This document shows, piece by piece, positions 12,345 through 26,000 of a stretch of DNA of 64,000 bases. Under the pieces are notes generated by a model. That model was not told the DNA's origin. It saw only the letters and a list, made by a program, of their open reading frames with translations, and did no database searches. A program made the position numbers and the translations under genes. Positions within the stretch are counted from its first letter, which is position 1. The number at the start of each line of letters is the position of its first letter. This DNA is from Pyrocephalus nanus (taxonomy: Eukaryota > Chordata > Aves > Passeriformes > Tyrannidae), in contig CM076271.1 in the NCBI GenBank assembly GCA_038380795.1, positions 17,685,001 to 17,749,000 of the forward strand. The letters are read 5' to 3'.

Positions 12345-15300
12345 CCTGCTGGCAAATGAGCATTAACCCTAATGAAAATAACTTGAAATTTCTACCCTTT
12401 CAGTAAATGAACATGTGCCTGGCAATGCTGGAGCATTTAATCTCATATGACCTCATTCTCCATGTTCTTCACTTGTGAGCTGTCCGTTGTCATTCAGCAT
12501 TTGTCCCAATATAGACTCCCTCCCCCTGTCACCAGTGTGCTGGGATGAATCATAAGTCATATTTGTGATTGTGAACCCACATGCCAACCTACATCTGGAG
12601 AGATGACTCTTTTCAATAGCCTTAAATCTGCAGCTCCCATTGTCACGGTGAAGTTTCACAGGTTGTTTTCCCAATTTCTGAACAAAGAAGCTTTGAAAAA
12701 CCTGCAGTGTTCAGAAATGCCTTCTTGTTCTATTCCTCCAGTGTAGGCAGTTTCCATGAACTCTGCTTATCCCTGTATTATATTAACAAGGAGACCGAGA
12801 GCGACTGAGCAATAACAGCTTTATGAGTTTCTTGCAGCAGAATTGGAATTAACTCAGAAAATCATCTGAAAGGAAAAATTCTGTAGGGAGGAGAAAGAGG
12901 ACTAAAATATAGCAACCACAGGTTGAATTCTTTTGCCCGTCTGACCAGAACCACACATGATGAGAGCTTCTGGAAATGTGCTTGCTCTGTGGTAGACCTG
13001 TGACTTCACAGTTCAAAGATTTCGCTGAAGGAAAACCCTGGTTTCAGCCTAACTGAAGCATTTTCCTAGCTTGGACCACACCAGGGAAAGGGCAGCTCAA
13101 AGACCCCACCCACCCCTCTAAGCATTCAGCAAAACCCCAAGGGAACTTGACCAACACCCAGAGGAGGCAGCAAACATGACAGGTATGAGGAACCAAGACG
13201 CAGTGACCACATTTTCGGTAATGTCTGTGGTTTCGTTAACCAAACTGTATTCATCCAGAGCTAAAGGTCACCTTGGGGACAGTGTCTATGAGCTATAAAA
13301 GCTGTGGTATTCCCAGCAGACTGCACAGAGAGGGAAACTCATAGTAACTAACAGACCAGTAATTTTAAACCTCCCTAAAACCACTGGTTAATGTCTGCAA
13401 AGGGGAGCAGTGATGGCAGCGCTGCTGCGACTCACAGAGAGCTGGTCCCTCTGTAGCTCAAGTGATTATAAAAATGATGGTGCCTCTCACTGCTTATTTA
13501 TTTCCCTTTTCCCCAACTGACTGAGAAAGGGAAATGATTTGCATTGAGAAATTTGTCTTCTGCTCTTCCACGGGGTAACCTTAGACCTGTTCCAGAGTCC
13601 TCTGCTAAATCAGTTTGTATAAATATATACACAGAAACACAAACCCAATGCAACACTGCTGCAAAAGCAAAGAGAACAAGCAGCAATGCAGAACTGCCCT
13701 GAAAAAGCAGAAAGCTCTGGCAAACCCTTTGCTCTGTGATCCTGCACGGACAACAGCTTCCCGTTAGCCCAGAGGAGCTGCCATTTTTCAGACCTGTAAC
13801 AAACAAATCTTTTTTTTTTTGTTTTGTTTACTGAAACAACTTAAAAGCTCTCCTGGTTGTAGAGAAATAAACATGGAAAGGTGTTTCCTGCAAAGCAAAG
13901 ATGCTCCTGGATCATCAGAGCAGCCCACAAGTCGCTCTTGCCCCAGCCCTTGGGGGTGTCACCCACCTACACAGACACTCGTCATGGCCCAGTCAAGCCT
14001 TTCTGCAGAGAAATGTATTTATGAGGTCTGCAAACTGCACCTAAAAACTGGGGAGGAGCTCTGAGGTGACCAGTGCACCCCTGAGGAGCCTGGATGCTGG
14101 GCAGCGCCTGGATGGCAAAAGGGAAAACGAGAACATAATTTACACAGCACTTCTGAGTCACAGCCCATCCCTGCCCTCCTACCCCTGCATCCACAGGCAC
14201 CTAAAGTGCAAACCTAGCTTTAGCATGCTTTTACACTCCAAGGAAGCACCAAAAGGAGTCAGAGCTTGATCTCCTGACCTCTCCTACTGACCACATACAT
14301 CAGCTGCTTCAGATAAGGGGGCTACAGATAGGCAGACATGCAAATTTCTTGGCAGGTTTTCTCAATTCATCCCAAAAGGTATTTTGTGGGCACGTTGACT
14401 ATTCTGTGTAATTTTTTTTTTCCTTTTGAGTATTCCCCTAGAACGCTTCTAAACAATGAATTTTGCACCTTTCCTCCCCAAAGATGATGTGCTTTTATAG
14501 CTGAAAACATTTAAGTAGGATTTTTGACTTGGTGCCTTTGTTCACATTGTTAAGCCGATCAAGCTATAGTACTTGGGAGAAAAAGAGAAGAGAAACAATG
14601 TTGTTTTGTCTGCTAACATGATTGATAGACAACTTTCAATTATTGTATCTTTAACTGACTGGGAAGCACTTAAAAAGAGACAGGCTGCTGAAAGATGGGT
14701 TGTTTCCCAGCTCAGTGCTGTTTTTTCCACAGAAAAAGTATACAAGGATGCTCTCTGGTGGCAGCTGTAGGGCAGGGCTCTGCTCTGGCCACCACACTTT
14801 CAGTTTATTTCATGCACTAAGTGATAGTCTGAAACGTTGTTATTAAAATAATAAATGTATATATATTAATCACTAATTGGCTTGATTAATTCTCTTCTAG
14901 TATTCCCAGTGCACTGGCAGACTGGAGGGTTTGTTTTCTGCAGCTTCTAAAGAAACTGTGTGCTTTCCTTAGGGCTGTGCTGGGGACAGGAATACAATGT
15001 GATCCTGGTGGAACATCCATTTCCCATTTGGCTCTGATCCCATCTGCCCCCCAAGCCCCTTCTCCCTGGTCACTCATCTCCCCATGCCAGCACAACCAGC
15101 CACGCTGGGTTTTGCACTGAACAGCTCCCAGCTCTGTGGATGCCTTGGTTTCCATCTCCCAAATTTAGCTGCTTCTCCAGGCATTTTCCTTCTCCCCCAG
15201 CATTTCCCCCATGAAATAACTCCATGCCCAGGGCACCTTTCTGCAAAGTCCTCCTCCTGCCCTGGGCCAAGATTTGGATCTTGCTCTTGCCAAATAGTGA

Positions 15301-18300
15301 AATATCTAACTAAATACCAAACCTGAGCCAATCAATCTCAGCCCTTCGAAACACTAATAGTCTTTCTATTAAATCACATTTCAGTAAATTGTGCCAGAGA
15401 TTTCTTTGGCTTGACTTTCTATAGTTATGGATTTTGGAGTGGTGGCCAGTGCAGGGGCTGGTACATGACTTCCATAACTGTAAACATGAATGCAATTTTC
15501 TTTTTGCAAAGACTACACTACAGTTTATGGCACATCCATGTTAAGAAAATTAATCCCTTGTGAACCCATTGCAATCCTCAAAATGACACAGACCCAGTGA
15601 GGGCCCTGCACCCTTTTGTTGGCCGATTGCAAGACTGGTTTTTGTCCTTTGATTCACCTGCTTAAGGCTCTGAAACGAATTGTATTCGTGCCTGGAAATG
15701 GAGATCAGTGCTGGAAATCACAGCACTGTTTAGGAGGGCTGAGAGGTTCCCACAGCTGAGCTTTGCTCTGACAGGAGAGCACAAAATTGCAACCCTGAAT
15801 CCCAGTTTATAGACACAGTAGTTTTTGCCTGGGCACAAACACCCTTCTGATGCTGTTTTGATGCTGCCCTCAGCAGTACCTTTTCTATTGATTTTCCTGA
15901 ATATCCTCCCCATCAGCCCATTTCCCTCACTGCCCCTGAGTCACCTCTTCTGCACGTGATGCTCCCTGGTGGGATGTTCCCCTAGAGCCACTGCAGAGCA
16001 GATCAGCAAATCCTGCCCTGGAGACTGGGCTCAGGTAACACCACCCATTAGGCAAAGACTTTGGGATTTGCCAAACCTTTTCCCCCTCCCTCCCTGTCCA
16101 TAAAAGCTGACTTCTTTATACCAGAACCTATAAAAGCAGAACTGCGGGACCTCCAGGCCAACACACCTGCCCTTCACACGCAGGCGAGCCTCCCACAGGC
16201 GTGCATTAGAGACAGAAAGCATCTTAATCATCCACCCTGCTGCAAATACATTTGCAGAGCTTTAATTGATTAACAGGCAGTCCTTGCCAGCAAATGAGCG
16301 GTTGGCTCCAGGGAGCTCTTGCTTGCTTGTTTTTAAACAGTGCAAAGTGGGAAAATGGCAGGAATAAGCAGCGAAAGCTCCAGGGACCCCCAAGAGGGGA
16401 GGGCTGGTGGGAGGAAGGCAGCGCTGCTCTGTGTGCAGACCTTATTACTGCAGGGACGTGGAGGTCAAGTGGTGGCAGAGCAAAACAGCTCAGGGAACAG
16501 GGAGGAATTAAACTGCTTCAAGCCCCAGTCTGGGAGCTCAACTTCAAGCCATAGGGGCCAGTGGTAAGGCTTTGTGGATCTTTAGTAACCAAGGTGTTGC
16601 TGAAACTGCCTGATTGTTATCTCTTCTCCCAGTCATCCTTGAACCAGGAAAGTTGGCCTGATTTTAGACCCCCTTGTAAACCTGAGACAGGCACAGTTCA
16701 CAGGGACAATGGCTATGGCAGCGTGACCTGAGCACAAGTGGCAGCAACACCATCAGCAGATAGAGCTGATCCATTGATGGACCCCGGCTCTCCTGCAGGC
16801 TCCAAACCAGCAGGACAGAAGCTGCTCAGGACAAAGCAGGACTAATAGTTCCCTGCTGAAGCTGTTCTGCAGTGTAGAAAATTACACAAGATCCCAGAAA
16901 GAAGAGGGTCATTTTCTAAGCAGTTCAGCTCGAGGCTGCTCAGCACCTCCAGCCAAGTGACAGCACGGCTGGGCTCCTGCCACCTGCTCCCCCTGCACTG
17001 AGCTCTGCCTTCACGGGGGGCTGTGCTCTCCCAGCTGCAGGGGACATGCTCACAGCCCCCGCTACATCCAGAAAATCCCTATAATTAAATTCATGCAATT
17101 AAAAGTTGGCATAAAATCCGAGGGTGTTACTGGCAGTGTGGGCAGGCTCCTCAGAGCAGGCAGCTGGTGCTGGCCCTCGCCGTGCTCTGCCTGAGGGGGG
17201 GTTTGCTGCAAGGTGGTTGTCACCACACTGCACCCCAGGGTCCCCCCCAAAGCTGAGCCATTCCCAAGTGGCTCCAGGAGAGGACTGGCTCTCTCTGCAA
17301 CCAGCTTCAGCTTTGCCTCTGAGCTCTCACCCAGCCCAGCACAAAGCACCACGCTGACATGAACCATTAAGCCTGTGTGAACCATCAGGGCTGGTTTTAG
17401 CAGGGGAAGAAAAGCAGTTTAACAAGGTATCTGCAGCTAGACAGCATCCAGCTGCTGGCACACACAGCACGTGGGAATGCATTTTAAGCTGGTACGCACT
17501 GCACTCCTTCCCCCCCTCCAGCATACACGGCCTCATCTTCCTCCAAGTGCCCACAGTGGCTCCAGTTAGATCTTCACCTCCCTAAACCAACGCTTTTCTG
17601 GTCTCAGGCTCAGTCCCTAGTGATCCAGCTGCAAGGGAGGCAGCACACTGTGTCACATCCACACCCCCCTGCTGTAGGAGTTGCACCTCAATATACCCTG
17701 GACACAAAAAACCAAACCAACACTACTGGAAACCCCTCCGGTACAAAACCAGCATTGGCAAAGGCTACTTCTAGAAAGTAGGTTTAGCCTGAAATGGGCA
17801 GAAAACTTTTGGGGCAGGAAAAAGACTGCTGGATGCAATCACTGACTGCTTTTACAAGTCAGATTGTGGAGGAATATCCTGCTTGCTATATTTTCTCGCA
17901 AGCTTGAAATCCATTTTATAACAGAAGAGGAGAGAAGTTGCCCATCTGGGTACAAAATCCGTACCATCAGGCTCAGAAGCTCATTTACTCCATGCAGCCT
18001 AAAAGGGAGATGCAATATGCTGCAGCACTGGGAATCTGGGGCAGTATCCAATAGTAGGAAGACTCACATCAGATTCCAAAACACCGTGAGCCTCAGCCAA
18101 ATCAAATTACTCCCATTGCCGAATATATCATTTTCCACCTTAAGTGGAACAGCCTGCCTGCCCTTAACACGCTGCAACCTCGCACCAGCGCTGAGCGCTA
18201 ATGGAGATGTCTTTCCCAGGGCTGTCACGGCCGCCCACCCGCTGTTTGATGACTTTACACACGTGTGACAGGTAGTAATGTCACTGACAGCCTCTCCCTG

Positions 18301-21300
18301 GCACCCAGTTCTTATTCACACCGACACCTTGTCTGTCTTCGCCGTTCCAGGGGAAGCGCCGTGCCTGCTGCCGAGACGGAGCTCGCTTCCCTGCTCAGGT
18401 TGTTGCTTATCTTTTGTGGAGAAATTGGACTTAATTTTGCTGCTCCTTCACCACACAAGTCTATACATCTGTGAAGGCTAAACCCCAGATCATGACAGGA
18501 CAGGTTCGTAACAAGCTGACAGCAAAAGAAATGTATACAGTGTCAAATCCCTCACAAAAGCACTGACAGCCTCCTGACAGAGGATGGATCAGATATTAAA
18601 CTAATGCTACACTCAGTCTGAGCCAGAAGGCCAAAGAAGAGCAATCCCAACGGGGAAAACAACATCCCCAACCTTTGCCTATCCGCTTCCTCACTAAGCT
18701 GATTTCGACTCAGATTCCCTTTAAGCATTAATGCTGTGAGGGCTGGCTCTGTCCCTTCGGTGCTGTCATTTTAGTGCTCTGCAAAGCCACTGCTGAGCTG
18801 GGAGGGGACCCCCATTCACACAGCCCCACACACCCCTCAGTTTGAGCAATGCCAAGGAGGTGGCGACAAATGCATTTCTGAGAAGGAAAACTGACTCCTG
18901 CAAAGGCTAGAAGAAGGAGGAGCAGATTATTCCCTCCCCACCTGACAGGCTTTCCCTTTAATGCTTTTTCTCATATTCAGTATTCAAACTATCGGGGATG
19001 CTGTCAAGATGGGTGTCTTCTCTATTGGTGTTTCAAAAGACTAATAATAGAAGGTATTAGACTATAGAGAGGCTCAAATATCACTAGGAAGAGTTTTGTA
19101 GGAGAAGTGGAGAAGCAGTATAAAAAAGGCAGGCAGCAGTCCAGCAGCATGAGAATCTACAGCACTTAACGAAGAATAATTAGCTGTAAAAATACAAGAA
19201 GCAAAACGAGTGCTTAGGCAGCAGCCCCATAGAAGAGGACCTGGGGATTATAACATGAGGCAGAAATGTTCTGTTTTGGGGAGGGGGAGGGAATCAGCCA
19301 ATATCCCACTAAGAGCTATTGCCAGGGGTAACACCAGTAGGGATCTTACAGTGCCCAGGTGGGAAGGAGCTGTAGGAGCCGAGATGGAGAGAAACAAGGA
19401 GATAAAGCACAGTTCTTGCCCCGTGGGGATGTGCAGAAGGAATGAGCATAATTCAGTTTAGAGAGAAGAAAATCCTCAGGAAGAGATGATAAAAGTCCCC
19501 AAATCCATAAAAGGCTTCTTCAGAAAGGGATGGTGTTCATTTTTCCTACTGCTGTAAAGGAGATAGGACTTGAACTGCAGCAGAGAAGGTTTATTTTAAG
19601 ACATTTGGGGGGGATGAAGAAAACCCTCACTGACTTTCAGAGGCTGATTGAACTCTGTCCTTCCCAAGAAGGCAGTCAAATGCACAGGGGAGCTGGAACC
19701 AGTAAAGCTTTCCATTTTGAGTTGGCTCTGCCTTCCCCCTGCCCCAGGCTAGCCAGAGAGAGTGAGCAGAGTTCAGAGCAGCAGCAAACCCAAACCCTGG
19801 GCCCCTGTTCAGCCAGATAATTAAGCGAGTGTTTAGACATCCAAGCAGTCCTGCTGGCTACTGCCCCAGCACTTCGGGAAGTGAAGTAATGGGTTTGCTT
19901 TTCACCAGCTTCCCCCCCTTAAGAGACCCAGGAGATGGGATCTGGAGGTGGAATCCTCCTGTCATCAGCCCTGTGAGCCCACAGAGGTGGTTTGTCAGGT
20001 GAAGTTCTGCTCTCTCGATTTGTAGAGCCTGAAGATAATGAAATCCTACCAAGTGCCATTTGTGCTTTAGAAGGCATGATGATGTTAATTAGTGTTCAAA
20101 TTAAGCAGTAAGATAGAAGTGGGCATATAATGGACCACTAATAAATGCCTTGAGTATGTTGAGAGACGTGGGTCTGAGGAAGAATGATTTTAATCACCAG
20201 GAGTATATTAATGATGGCCCATAGACTCCCTTATTGCTGTTTCAACAGGCTGGAATGCTGCATTTTCCCATTAAAACACCCATTAGCCTTGAGCCCACTA
20301 AAAATCTATCAGCAAAGCCACGTTCTGCTCATTTCTGCTCTACACATGATGTAATTAACACCACTGCAGGCACTCGAGCCCAGCTCCAAGTACCACCACC
20401 AGCTCAAGAAATCCAGGTAGAGCTGGGTGCTGGTTTTGGGTACCCACCACATCACTGTGAACACCAGCATCATGACTCAGAGCCAAAAGAGGCAGCACAT
20501 GGGGGGTACATGCATGGGGGGCACCAAGCACTGAGCTGGGCTTGATTGATCACACGACGGCACCGGTTAAAATAATTGTATTTTTCATTTCCACACAGAT
20601 GAATTACTTCTCCAAAAAGCCATTTGTGCTTAATGCCATTTGTCTGCACTACGGTGCTAATCAACTGCAAAGAGGTTTTTGTGCCGAGATTGATTGACTC
20701 CATGTAAATAGGTGGAACCTTTAATTAAAACACAAGCGCAGACGCAGTGTCTCGGCGCGCTGACAACACGCGGCACAGACCACTTAAGGGGCTGATTCTA
20801 TTTTAATCTACCCTGGCATAAATCAGGAGAAAGACCCAGTTCAGCAAAGCACTTAGCACATGTTTAAGTCCATCATATTCAGCAAAGTATTCAAGCATGA
20901 GCCGAACAGCAAAGGCAACCCAGGAAAATGATGGTGCCCATCGAAAGGATTGTGTGACAAAGTCATTTGCTTACCAGGTTCATCCTCATGGGAACATAAA
21001 ATAGGTTTATGGCTTTGGAGGAAAACTGGAAAAGTTCATAAAGTCCTCCTGGATGATGGTTAACCCATCAAGGAATTGCAGTAAGTACAAGAGGAGAAAC
21101 ATGGGACAACTCCTGCTGGACTCACCTGAGCTGCTGGTGTCAACACAAGAAGTAAAATGGCTTATGACAACAGAAATCAGGAAAGCTACTGAATTTCCTT
21201 CCAAAATTATTAATATTGTTATTGCTTTGTGGTTGTTTTGCTTGAGAATTATGAAGTTTGTTTCTCTGCCACAGCCTGACACAGTTGCAGCAGCACGAGG

Positions 21301-22930
21301 TGTCGGGGCAGGTCACCAGATTTGTCAGAAAATTTTATCTCCATGTCAGTTTATGCCGATTTCCTTTTGATTACTGTATTTTTAAAATCCATTAGTGGTG
21401 GCTGCAGCTCAATACCAATTAAACACACTGTCGTGTTTTCTAGAGTGAAGTGCTTCTCCTTCTCATGATCTCCATCATGAATAAAGTAAGCATTAATTAC
21501 AACAACCAATGGAGCAAACCTGGCAAGATGATACAGGGCTGACAAAGGGACATCATCTTGGCCTAACCTGATGGAGAAGTCTCTGAGAATATTCTATGGC
21601 TGCTGTAGGAATTCTGACAATGCTATGGAGGGCAGGAGGAGACAGCTCTGATTTGCTTTAAAATCACCTTTTCTGGACAGTTTAAGATACCATCTGCCAC
21701 ATGGAAGTGTCCAAAGGGAAACTCTCTTCTGCAGGAGGAGGTGTGAATGCTTCCCGCTGGCAGGAGGCAGAGGGAATGGGAAGGATCGGGTGGATTATGT
21801 TTGAAAACACCAGCTCCTGTGTTGTTAACTTTCACAAAACATTCAGATAGCTCTTTTCCAGGCTCTCACTGGCTCTATTAGCCACAAGTAACTTATTTAA
21901 CAGGGTGATTTAGTCATTAATACCTATTTTTCTCTACAATCCCTCAGTTCCCCACAGCTGACATTGACCAAGGCAGCTCCTCTCTGGATTCCCAGTAGTC
22001 AGTTTTAGGAACAGGGAAAGCAGAGACAGGTAAAAACACAAAGTCCTTGCTGTCCCTTCTGAAAAGCCTTGATCTTCTGCAGCTTCTGCTGAGCTATAAA
22101 CCAGCCCTGACCTTGACTGAGAGTAATACGAGTGTAGTGAAATAACACCATCCCACATCCAGGCTTGCTGCCTGTGGGATCATTGTATTCACCTTTTATG
22201 AATGAGGAGCAATTTGTTGGGTATGACCTGGAAATTGAAGTACAAGTGACAACGCTCAGTGAGGGCTGCAGGCTTCCTTTGGGGAGACAGATGCAGAGCT
22301 ACAGCAAACCCAGCTCCCAGGAACAGCCTCTTTCCTAACGAGATTTGACAAGCACAGTTTACCCACTGGCAGGAAATTATAATAGACAGATTTTCCCCAT
22401 GAAAGCAGAAAGCCTCACGTGCACATCAAATGCAGTGTCAAAGTCCATCCTGTGTCTTTTGGTGACTGTCCCTCGCCTGCAGTGGCTTGGCAGAGCACCC
22501 CAGGCAGGCACAGTGTTCCCAGCAGGCTGATGCCTCAAAACACAGCAGAGACAGTGACTTGCAGGGGAGAAGGGAAGGCAACATCCCTTCCTCACCCCTG
22601 CTGATGCAACTCTTACTTATTTAAAGCAATTTGTTTAAAGTTTCCTGTGAAAGAGCTGGAGACCCTCAGCGAAGCAGCCCAGGAGGGGAAATTGCTCCTT
22701 TGGCTGGTAGGCAAAAGATTCTTAGTTGCTGCAAAGGTGACATTGCACAGGTACATGCACAGAAGCACTTGAGGAGCTTATTCCTCACATTCTTAATAAG
22801 CACTATCTTTTTTTACAGAAACAGACCACCTCAATGTTTGAGTTTAGGGCTCTTCTGCTACGAAAGGATTGGGCTAGAAACAAAGCCCAGCTGAAATGCA
22901 GACTGTAGCCCAAGTTGGCTTTTGTGAATA
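12345..22930. other. Unique non-coding DNA, no gene recognised
   Basis: Mostly unique sequence. It contains octamers at 13537 and 14338, an AT-rich stretch near 14830-14890, and a modest CpG cluster at about 18175-18395 (AGCGCTGAGCGCTAATGG, GGCCGCCCACCCGC, TTCGCCGTTCC). A second small CpG cluster lies at about 20735-20780. The longest open frame (134 codons, 17864-18268) has no recognisable domain. Confidence 0.65.
20040..20240. promoter_or_regulatory. AT-rich unique segment, possible conserved element
   Basis: This segment is AT-rich but not simple-sequence and contains several homeodomain-like TAAT words (GTTAATTAGTG, TTTTAATCACC, ATTAATGATGG). Vertebrate non-coding enhancers often look like this. 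There is no direct evidence of conservation in a single sequence. Confidence 0.18.
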
Positions 22931-22935
22931 TTTTT

Positions 22936-23070
22936 ATAGAATCCTACACTGGTTTGAGTTGAAAGGGACCTTAAAGATCAACCCCCTGCCATGAGCAGGG
23001 GCACCTTTCACTGAACCAGGTTCAAAGCCCTGTCCCACCTGTCATTGAACAATTTGGCCTGGGATACTTC
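22936..23070 (-). mobile_element. CR1 LINE fragment, short and eroded
   Basis: The + strand shows the antisense CR1 3' end: ATAGAATCCTACACTGGTTT, GAGTTGAAAGGGACCTTAAA, GATCA, then CCCCCTGCCATGAGCAGGGG and CACC..CACT..ACCAGGTT..CAAAGCCC. About a dozen bases usually present between the GATCAT and CCCCCTGCC blocks are missing. The part after CAAAGCCCTGTCC is scrambled compared with other copies, so this is probably an older insertion with internal deletions. The exact right end is uncertain. Confidence 0.88.
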
Positions 23071-23074
23071 TGCG

Positions 23075-26000
23075 TGGCCACTTGTTTCAAAAGGCTGTGT
23101 GTGATTTTACAGATCACCAGTCTCTGCCACAGCCTTGTGACTCCCAACGTTCTTGTTTTTAAAAGCAGAACATTTTTATCTACACATTATCAGAGGCATC
23201 ATGCACCCATTGGTATGGGCACTACACCCGGTCTCAGGTCTGCTGTAGGTCCCCAGTGGTCTCTAAGAAGCAGGGATGAAAGTCTTGAACTTGCACATTC
23301 CCTGATAACAGGATCACACTCAGATGCAGGGCCAAACCTTTTTGCTGTTGGCATTGCTGCTTTGGGTAGAGCCCTGAACACAGTAAGAAGTGAAAAAACC
23401 CACGGGCTCTGTTACAGAGGAAGTTAATGGATGAGCACAGCAATCTGCCCACTTGAGAACAGGAAAACCTCCCTTGTGACAAGGTTTCTGATAACCAGAT
23501 CTGAAATTTCTGAGAGTCTCTCTAAAAATTAAATTGCTTATTTCTAAATTAAATTGTGATTTATGATGAAGTTGAGTTTTAAAAGCCTTTAATGGAAAAG
23601 TAAATTAAGATTGAAAGTAAGGAACAACCTTGTTACAGGTCAAATGAAACATTTGATTTGATACAAGACTAATTTTTTTGTTCCCATTTTAGCTGAAAAA
23701 AAATTTTTTTTTGATTTTATCAAGCTAATCCTATTTTTCCTTACATTTATCAAGGACCTCCAAACTTAAAGGATCCTCTATTTGTTCAGCTTTCCCACAA
23801 AGAGGTCAGAAGCATCAGGAACCCAGTAAGATGGGTGCCATAGTGCCAGGGTCCATACCCTCCCCAAATGCCCAGTTCCCAAACAGGGCAGAAGAAAGGC
23901 AGCATTTTGTCTAGTTACAACCCTAACAATGCACTGATGTACTCTAAGGCCTTTAAACCTGAGCTTTTCCATTCTAACTCTGACTTGTAACTCAATGAGG
24001 AGCCAGCTGAGTCTGGAAAAGGTCAGGCACAGACATGGAAGCTGCACCACAAGGCTGCAGGTACCACTCCAAAAACAGACCATGCTGAGGATCCCTGGCT
24101 TGTGGGCTGGGGTGAGAGGTCTGGATGCAGAGTAAGGTCCTGCCAGCCACCAGGTAATTACCCTGGGTGCAGGGAGGTGAATGGAATAGATACACAGTCA
24201 AGGAAAACATCATGGTGGTGGTGGAAAAAGCAAGCTCCCTTTTTCCCCCTCAGATGTGACAGTGCCCAACATGCAGGGCTGCAGACAGAGAATCAGTCCT
24301 GCTCTCAGCAGAAAGATGCTCCTGCTCTGTGTCCCCATTCCAGCCCACATCCAGCTTCACCTGCTCTCTCACCAGCTTTATTATTTCTCACTCCCAGCTC
24401 TGAGACTTTAAAGGTCCACCCAAGAGGTGGCCGCACTTAATTTACCAGCAAATTGTGTATGGAGCTCATGTAAACTAATACACCTCGGTGAGCTTCGAGA
24501 GGGAAGGGCATAAAACACGATTATGGGCATCCACCATCAGCTGAAGGCTCCCAGCTAAGAGGCTTCGGCAGGAGAGGACGGGACCGACCAGCCACAGTTC
24601 CTCCCAAGCCCGCAGGAAGGGGCCGGAGCGCTGCCTGCACCCGCCGCTGCAGGGCAGGACCGCCCGCGCCGCATCATTTCTGCTTAAACTGTCGGCAAAA
24701 GCCTTCGGCGGCAGAGAATTACCAGCTGCCAGCTCTGATGCTGAGCAGCCGGAGGCGCTTGCAGGGAGGCGATCGGTGCCAGCCGGCACCACCTCCCGGC
24801 ACGGCTCCATCCCCTGCCGAGCGTGGCTGGGGCAGGCGGGGACGTTACCTCCGAGTACCCCGAGGACATCGCGGGGCACCGACACCATTCCTGTCAGGGC
24901 GTTATCTCCACCTGCCCCGTCATCCCTCCTGGCACAGCAAGGTCGACAGATCCGCTGTCTGGAAAATGTGCTTCCCAAAACAGTGGAAGTAGTTACCATG
25001 GAAATATAGAAAGGGTTTCTCAGCCCAACTCCGCCAAACTATTGATTTGCCTCCCAGGGTTTCATGGGCTACTTATTAATAACAACAACAACAGCAGCAA
25101 AGCCAGGGAGATGCTGGGGCCAGACTAACAAATTGGGCTTGGGAAGAACCGCTGGGAATTGCTGTGTCTCTGCTGGAGAAGTCACTGATGCTCAGGACAA
25201 GCCTGTGAGTCGCCCAAGGATTTCAGCTCATGTCTTGCACACAATCATACAGGGGTGAAAATGTGCTTCCCTCTTCAAAGCCTTGAGCAGATCTGCTCAG
25301 TCAAATCCCAGATTACATCCAGAGCAAGCTGCTGTTTGCCCCTGTTCTTGAGGGTCTGGTGCACACCAAGGTAAACCAAACAGCAACACAAGTGCTACTG
25401 CCTGGGATGGAGCTCTGCTTGTGAGCCTAAATACATGTCCATCTCTGTCCCAGCTGCCAGGCCCAGCCCCCTCCCATCTGCAGCAGCTTGTGAAGGAATG
25501 CTCACAGCCAAGGCCTGGCCAGCTCAGAGCCCAGCAAGGACCATATGGGCAGCTCCAACTACACCTCCTGAGCTCAGCAGGGATACAAACATTGTTGTTT
25601 ATAAACAACCCATTTCTGAAATTAGTGGTGGGCAGGCAAAACAAAGGAAAATACCCATGACTAAGAAGATGGTGGAAGCTGGCTGTTCCTGAGAGGCACC
25701 TGTAAGAGCACCTTGGATGCACTCAGGCTCCCCCAAACTCTCAGCACAACATCAGTTCCAGCCCTGCTCACACAGAGCACGTCACCTCATCCTGCACTGT
25801 GCTCCACATCTCCCTGACACAGCTCATAACAGGAGTCAAGTTAAACCACCCCTGAAACCCTTTAGGCTTAGCAGAGGACAGACAGCATCAGGAACATGAA
25901 GCTAATGACAAACAGCTTCTGACAGATGCTCAGATCCAGAAAGTCTGCGTGGCACCTGATAATCCACACAGGAGCAGTGTGAGGGGTGCAGGTACTGTAG

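Noticed and set aside
24475..24999. 174-codon open frame, reverse strand, in a CpG island
   Set aside because: GC-rich DNA is poor in stop codons. The product is of biased composition with no known fold, and + strand frames overlap it.
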